Source: Candidatus Bathyarchaeota archaeon (GTDB taxonomy: Archaea; Thermoproteota; Bathyarchaeia; Bathyarchaeales; Bathycorpusculaceae). Taken from it: 14,942 bases of DNA. A program made the translations under genes and the position numbers. The notes under the pieces were generated by a model, which worked only from the letters and a program-made list of their open reading frames with translations, had not been told where the DNA came from and made no database searches. Numbering within the stretch: position 1 is the first letter of the stretch; every line of letters begins with the position of its first letter. Shown one piece after another: positions 12,753-14,942 of this stretch. The stretch spans positions 16,573 to 31,514 of the forward strand of contig DUHG01000157.1 of the NCBI GenBank assembly GCA_013330975.1, given 5' to 3'.

Positions 12753-13739
12753 ATGAGCACTGTTGCGCCTAGGCACTTTGCGATTTTACAAATTGACGGG
12801 CTAGAGCTAACAAGCTTAGTTGACAACTCGATAGATTTTCTCTCAACAATCAACAAGAGAGAGGTTCAATCCTTCAGACAATGGACAAAGAAGCGATATG
12901 GCGAGAAATGGACAAGAACACATTCAGAATTGCCTTTTGCTGAACATGGATTCTCGATGCTTATTCGCGTTATACGCGGCAGAAAGAAATTTACCATCTT
13001 ATTTGACACCGGCAACAGCTCTGATGGAGTCGTTGAGAACGCTAGGCGGATGAGCATTGAACTCAACGAAGTAAAATACGTTATCCTATCGCATGGGCAT
13101 TACGACCATTTCGGCGGTCTCATCTCCATACTAAGAAAAATAAACCGAGCTGATCTGCCAGTCATCGTTCACGAGGATATGTTCAGAACAAGAGGAGTTG
13201 CAAACAGTGATGGAACAATACGGGCCTACCCAAAATTCCCAGCCAAGGAACAACTAAGGTTGGCTCAACTTATCAGCATCAAACAACCATGTCTGTTTGC
13301 TGACAAGGCATTTCTCGTAACAGGCGAAATTCCTCAGGAAACAAGTTTTGAAAAAGGGTTCATGCAGCACAGAACCCTCATAAACGGGTCATGGGAACCC
13401 GAACCTTTGATTTGGGATGATCGTGCAATAGTCTTCAACGTTGCAGGAAAGGGCTTGGTGGTCATCTCAGGCTGTGCCCACGCAGGAATTATCAACACGA
13501 TAACATATGCAAAGCGAATCTCTGGAATTGAGGATGTGTACGCGGTGATTGGAGGTTTTCATCTTGCTGGCAGAGAAAATGAGAAAAGAATTACTCAGAC
13601 TGTTAAAGAACTGACACGAATAAGCCCTGAACTGATAGTGCCTTCGCATTGCACTGGTTGGAGAGGAATGCTTGCCATAGCGAAAGCGTTGCCTGAGGCT
13701 TTCGTCTGGAACAGCGTTGGGAACCTCTATGGAATATGA
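12753..13739 (+). CDS. MBL-fold metallo-hydrolase (COG1237 type)
   Basis: The 328-residue protein has the metal site HGHYDH (114-119), a later GCAHAG (240-245), GGFHL (267-271) and PSHCTG (297-302). GCAHAGIINTITYAKRI and VYAVIGGFHL are signatures of the COG1237 branch, whose named member in methanogens is the 7,8-dihydropterin-6-yl-methyl-beta-RFA-P synthase of tetrahydromethanopterin synthesis; other members have unknown substrates. It should bind two metal ions, Zn or Fe. The N-terminal half has an insertion around residues 35-66. It begins 15 bp after the Lrp stop and runs with it in one operon. A role in pterin metabolism would fit an organism using the methyl branch of the acetyl-CoA pathway, but is inferred. 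Confidence 0.88.
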   Translation: MSTVAPRHFAILQIDGLELTSLVDNSIDFLSTINKREVQSFRQWTKKRYGEKWTRTHSELPFAEHGFSMLIRVIRGRKKFTILFDTGNSSDGVVENARRMSIELNEVKYVILSHGHYDHFGGLISILRKINRADLPVIVHEDMFRTRGVANSDGTIRAYPKFPAKEQLRLAQLISIKQPCLFADKAFLVTGEIPQETSFEKGFMQHRTLINGSWEPEPLIWDDRAIVFNVAGKGLVVISGCAHAGIINTITYAKRISGIEDVYAVIGGFHLAGRENEKRITQTVKELTRISPELIVPSHCTGWRGMLAIAKALPEAFVWNSVGNLYGI

Positions 13740-13785
13740 ACTAAAACTGCACAATTGTAGGGTTAAGAATGAGGTTTAGCTAACT

Positions 13786-14853
13786 ATGCAGAGAAAAGGA
13801 CCATTGCACATTTTGCCTTGGCGATGCACCTTCACCTGTAATTACAACTGCGTACATTGCGCATCTGCGGGAAAACCAGCAGCTCATGATGAAGTGAACA
13901 CTGAGGTAGCAAAGAGAATTGTTGATCAGGCTTACGCGTTTGGTGCAAGCTTTTTTGGGATAACTGGAGGAGAAGCCTTATTGCGGAAAGACCTCTTCGA
14001 TGTAATAGCATATGCTCGCAAGACTGGGCTGAATGCAAGCATCATCACCGACGGGCGTCTCCTTGACGACAAAGCCTTCGAACACATAGTCAAAAACGAA
14101 GTGAAAGTGTCCGTTAGCATAGATGGCGCAGAGGCGACAAACGATTTGGTACGTGGGAAGGGTGCGTACACTGCAGCCGTAAAGTCGATTGAAAGGCTTT
14201 CACGCGAAAAACTGCTGAACTGTCTTGTGTACACCTTAGCTAATGTTAACGCGTCAGTAACGAACGTTAACGAAAAGGATTTTGTTGATGTTTTAGATTT
14301 GGCCGAGGCGCACGGTGCTCGATGGGTCATCTACCACGGCATGATTCCCTACAGCAAAGACGAAACAAGCGTGAAAGCTTGTCCTTCATCGCAGCAGAAC
14401 GAATGGGCATGGAACAAGCTTTTCGATCTGCAGTCATTGTACAAAGGAAAACCCGCAATTAACGTCTATTACCCAGCTTACGCCCGTGTCGCAAAACAGC
14501 GCGGCATTGCTGATTGGGATAACTGGTTCAACAACTTCTTTCTTGGACGCTGCTTCTTTGGCAAGTTCATGAGCATAGCGGAAAATGGCGATGCTATACC
14601 TTGCAGCTACAATGACTTCTACCGCTTTGGCAACGTCAAGAGTCAGTCGCTCCAGAGTATATGGGACAGACTGCAAGAAAATGATTTCTTCACCAGGATC
14701 AAGGATAGAAGCAACCTAAAAGGCAAGTGCGGATTATGCGAATACAAAGACATATGCGGGGGATGTCGAACCTCTGCACTTTTTCTAACGGGCGACATTA
14801 TGGGCTCAGACCCTCAGTGTGCTTACATTCCCAAGGTTCTGCGCGACAAATAG
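13786..14853 (+). CDS. Radical SAM / SPASM-domain protein
   Basis: The 355-residue protein carries C18-x3-C22-x2-C25 (CNYNCVHC), which binds the SAM-cleaving [4Fe-4S] cluster, then GITGGEAL (58-65) for SAM binding. The C-terminal third is a SPASM-type domain: GRCFFGKFMSIAENGDAIPC, then KCGLCEYKDICGGCRTSAL and a final DPQCAY, enough Cys for one or two auxiliary clusters. The closest named relatives by pattern are the heme-pathway proteins AhbC/AhbD/NirJ and peptide or cofactor maturases; I cannot choose between them. It is the third gene of the Lrp operon, 46 bp after the MBL gene, with GAGG well upstream of the ATG. It ends with TAG. Confidence 0.88.
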   Translation: MQRKGPLHILPWRCTFTCNYNCVHCASAGKPAAHDEVNTEVAKRIVDQAYAFGASFFGITGGEALLRKDLFDVIAYARKTGLNASIITDGRLLDDKAFEHIVKNEVKVSVSIDGAEATNDLVRGKGAYTAAVKSIERLSREKLLNCLVYTLANVNASVTNVNEKDFVDVLDLAEAHGARWVIYHGMIPYSKDETSVKACPSSQQNEWAWNKLFDLQSLYKGKPAINVYYPAYARVAKQRGIADWDNWFNNFFLGRCFFGKFMSIAENGDAIPCSYNDFYRFGNVKSQSLQSIWDRLQENDFFTRIKDRSNLKGKCGLCEYKDICGGCRTSALFLTGDIMGSDPQCAYIPKVLRDK

Positions 14854-14900
14854 AGACGCCCTATCTCATCGCGTATCCTTGATCTTCTTGTTTTCAGCAT

Positions 14901-14916
14901 GAAAAAGATTAAATAG
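14901..14916 (+). promoter_or_regulatory. Possible archaeal BRE/TATA promoter
   Basis: GAAAAAGATTAAATAG is a purine-rich BRE-like stretch followed by an AT-rich TATA-like box, located about 50 bp after the radical SAM stop. It would drive a plus-strand gene starting beyond the right edge. No start codon context is visible to confirm it. Confidence 0.35.
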
Positions 14917-14942
14917 GCTTAAGTGTTACCTTTTTCAAAAAT

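Overview
The window looks like the chromosome of an anaerobic archaeon, most probably a MAG-type lineage such as Bathyarchaeia. This assignment is inferred from gene content; there is no rRNA or other marker. Signs of archaea are the archaeal CODH/ACS alpha and epsilon subunits, an AsnC/Lrp regulator, TATA-like boxes about 25 bp ahead of short leaders, and GGAGGTGA-type ribosome sites. Many proteins bind iron-sulfur clusters. TAA, TGA and TAG are all used as ordinary stops. I saw no tRNA, rRNA, CRISPR array or transposase.

Layout from left to right. Positions 1-964 (minus strand) hold two tandem membrane methyltransferases of the ICMT/PEMT type, the second cut by the window edge. Positions 1048-1631 are a decayed gene. 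Positions 1722-5098 (minus) read cdhA-cdhB-osmC. Positions 5223-5757 (minus) hold a 52-aa ORF and a DUF134 regulator, divergent from a DUF5320 small protein (5873-6139, plus) across a 52-bp palindrome. Positions 6207-10288 (minus) are a compact six-gene metal-cluster operon: Mrp/NBP35 ATPase, two NifX-like proteins, an IscU-like scaffold, and two MinD-type ATPases with inserted ferredoxin domains. Positions 10375-12078 (minus) hold a possible small ORF, a protein with a zinc-finger-like Cys set, a 2[4Fe-4S] ferredoxin, a DUF5752 protein and another small ORF. Positions 12168-14853 (plus) hold an Lrp/AsnC regulator with a Cys-rich tail, an MBL-fold hydrolase and a radical SAM/SPASM protein.

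The most striking finding is a rigid 46-bp promoter element found three times: before cdhA, before the Mrp operon, and between the Lrp gene and its divergent neighbour. It consists of the 15-bp dyad GTTTATTTTATAAAC, then a palindromic TATTAATA, then a second, weaker 15-bp dyad. The two dyad centres are exactly 31 bp apart in all three copies. A fourth, partial copy precedes the methyltransferase pair. This suggests one local regulon, plausibly run by the adjacent Lrp protein, whose Cys-rich tail could bind metal or an Fe-S cluster. It would link CO dehydrogenase to a cluster-assembly or carrier operon. The regulator assignment and the functional link are inference; the repeated element is seen directly.
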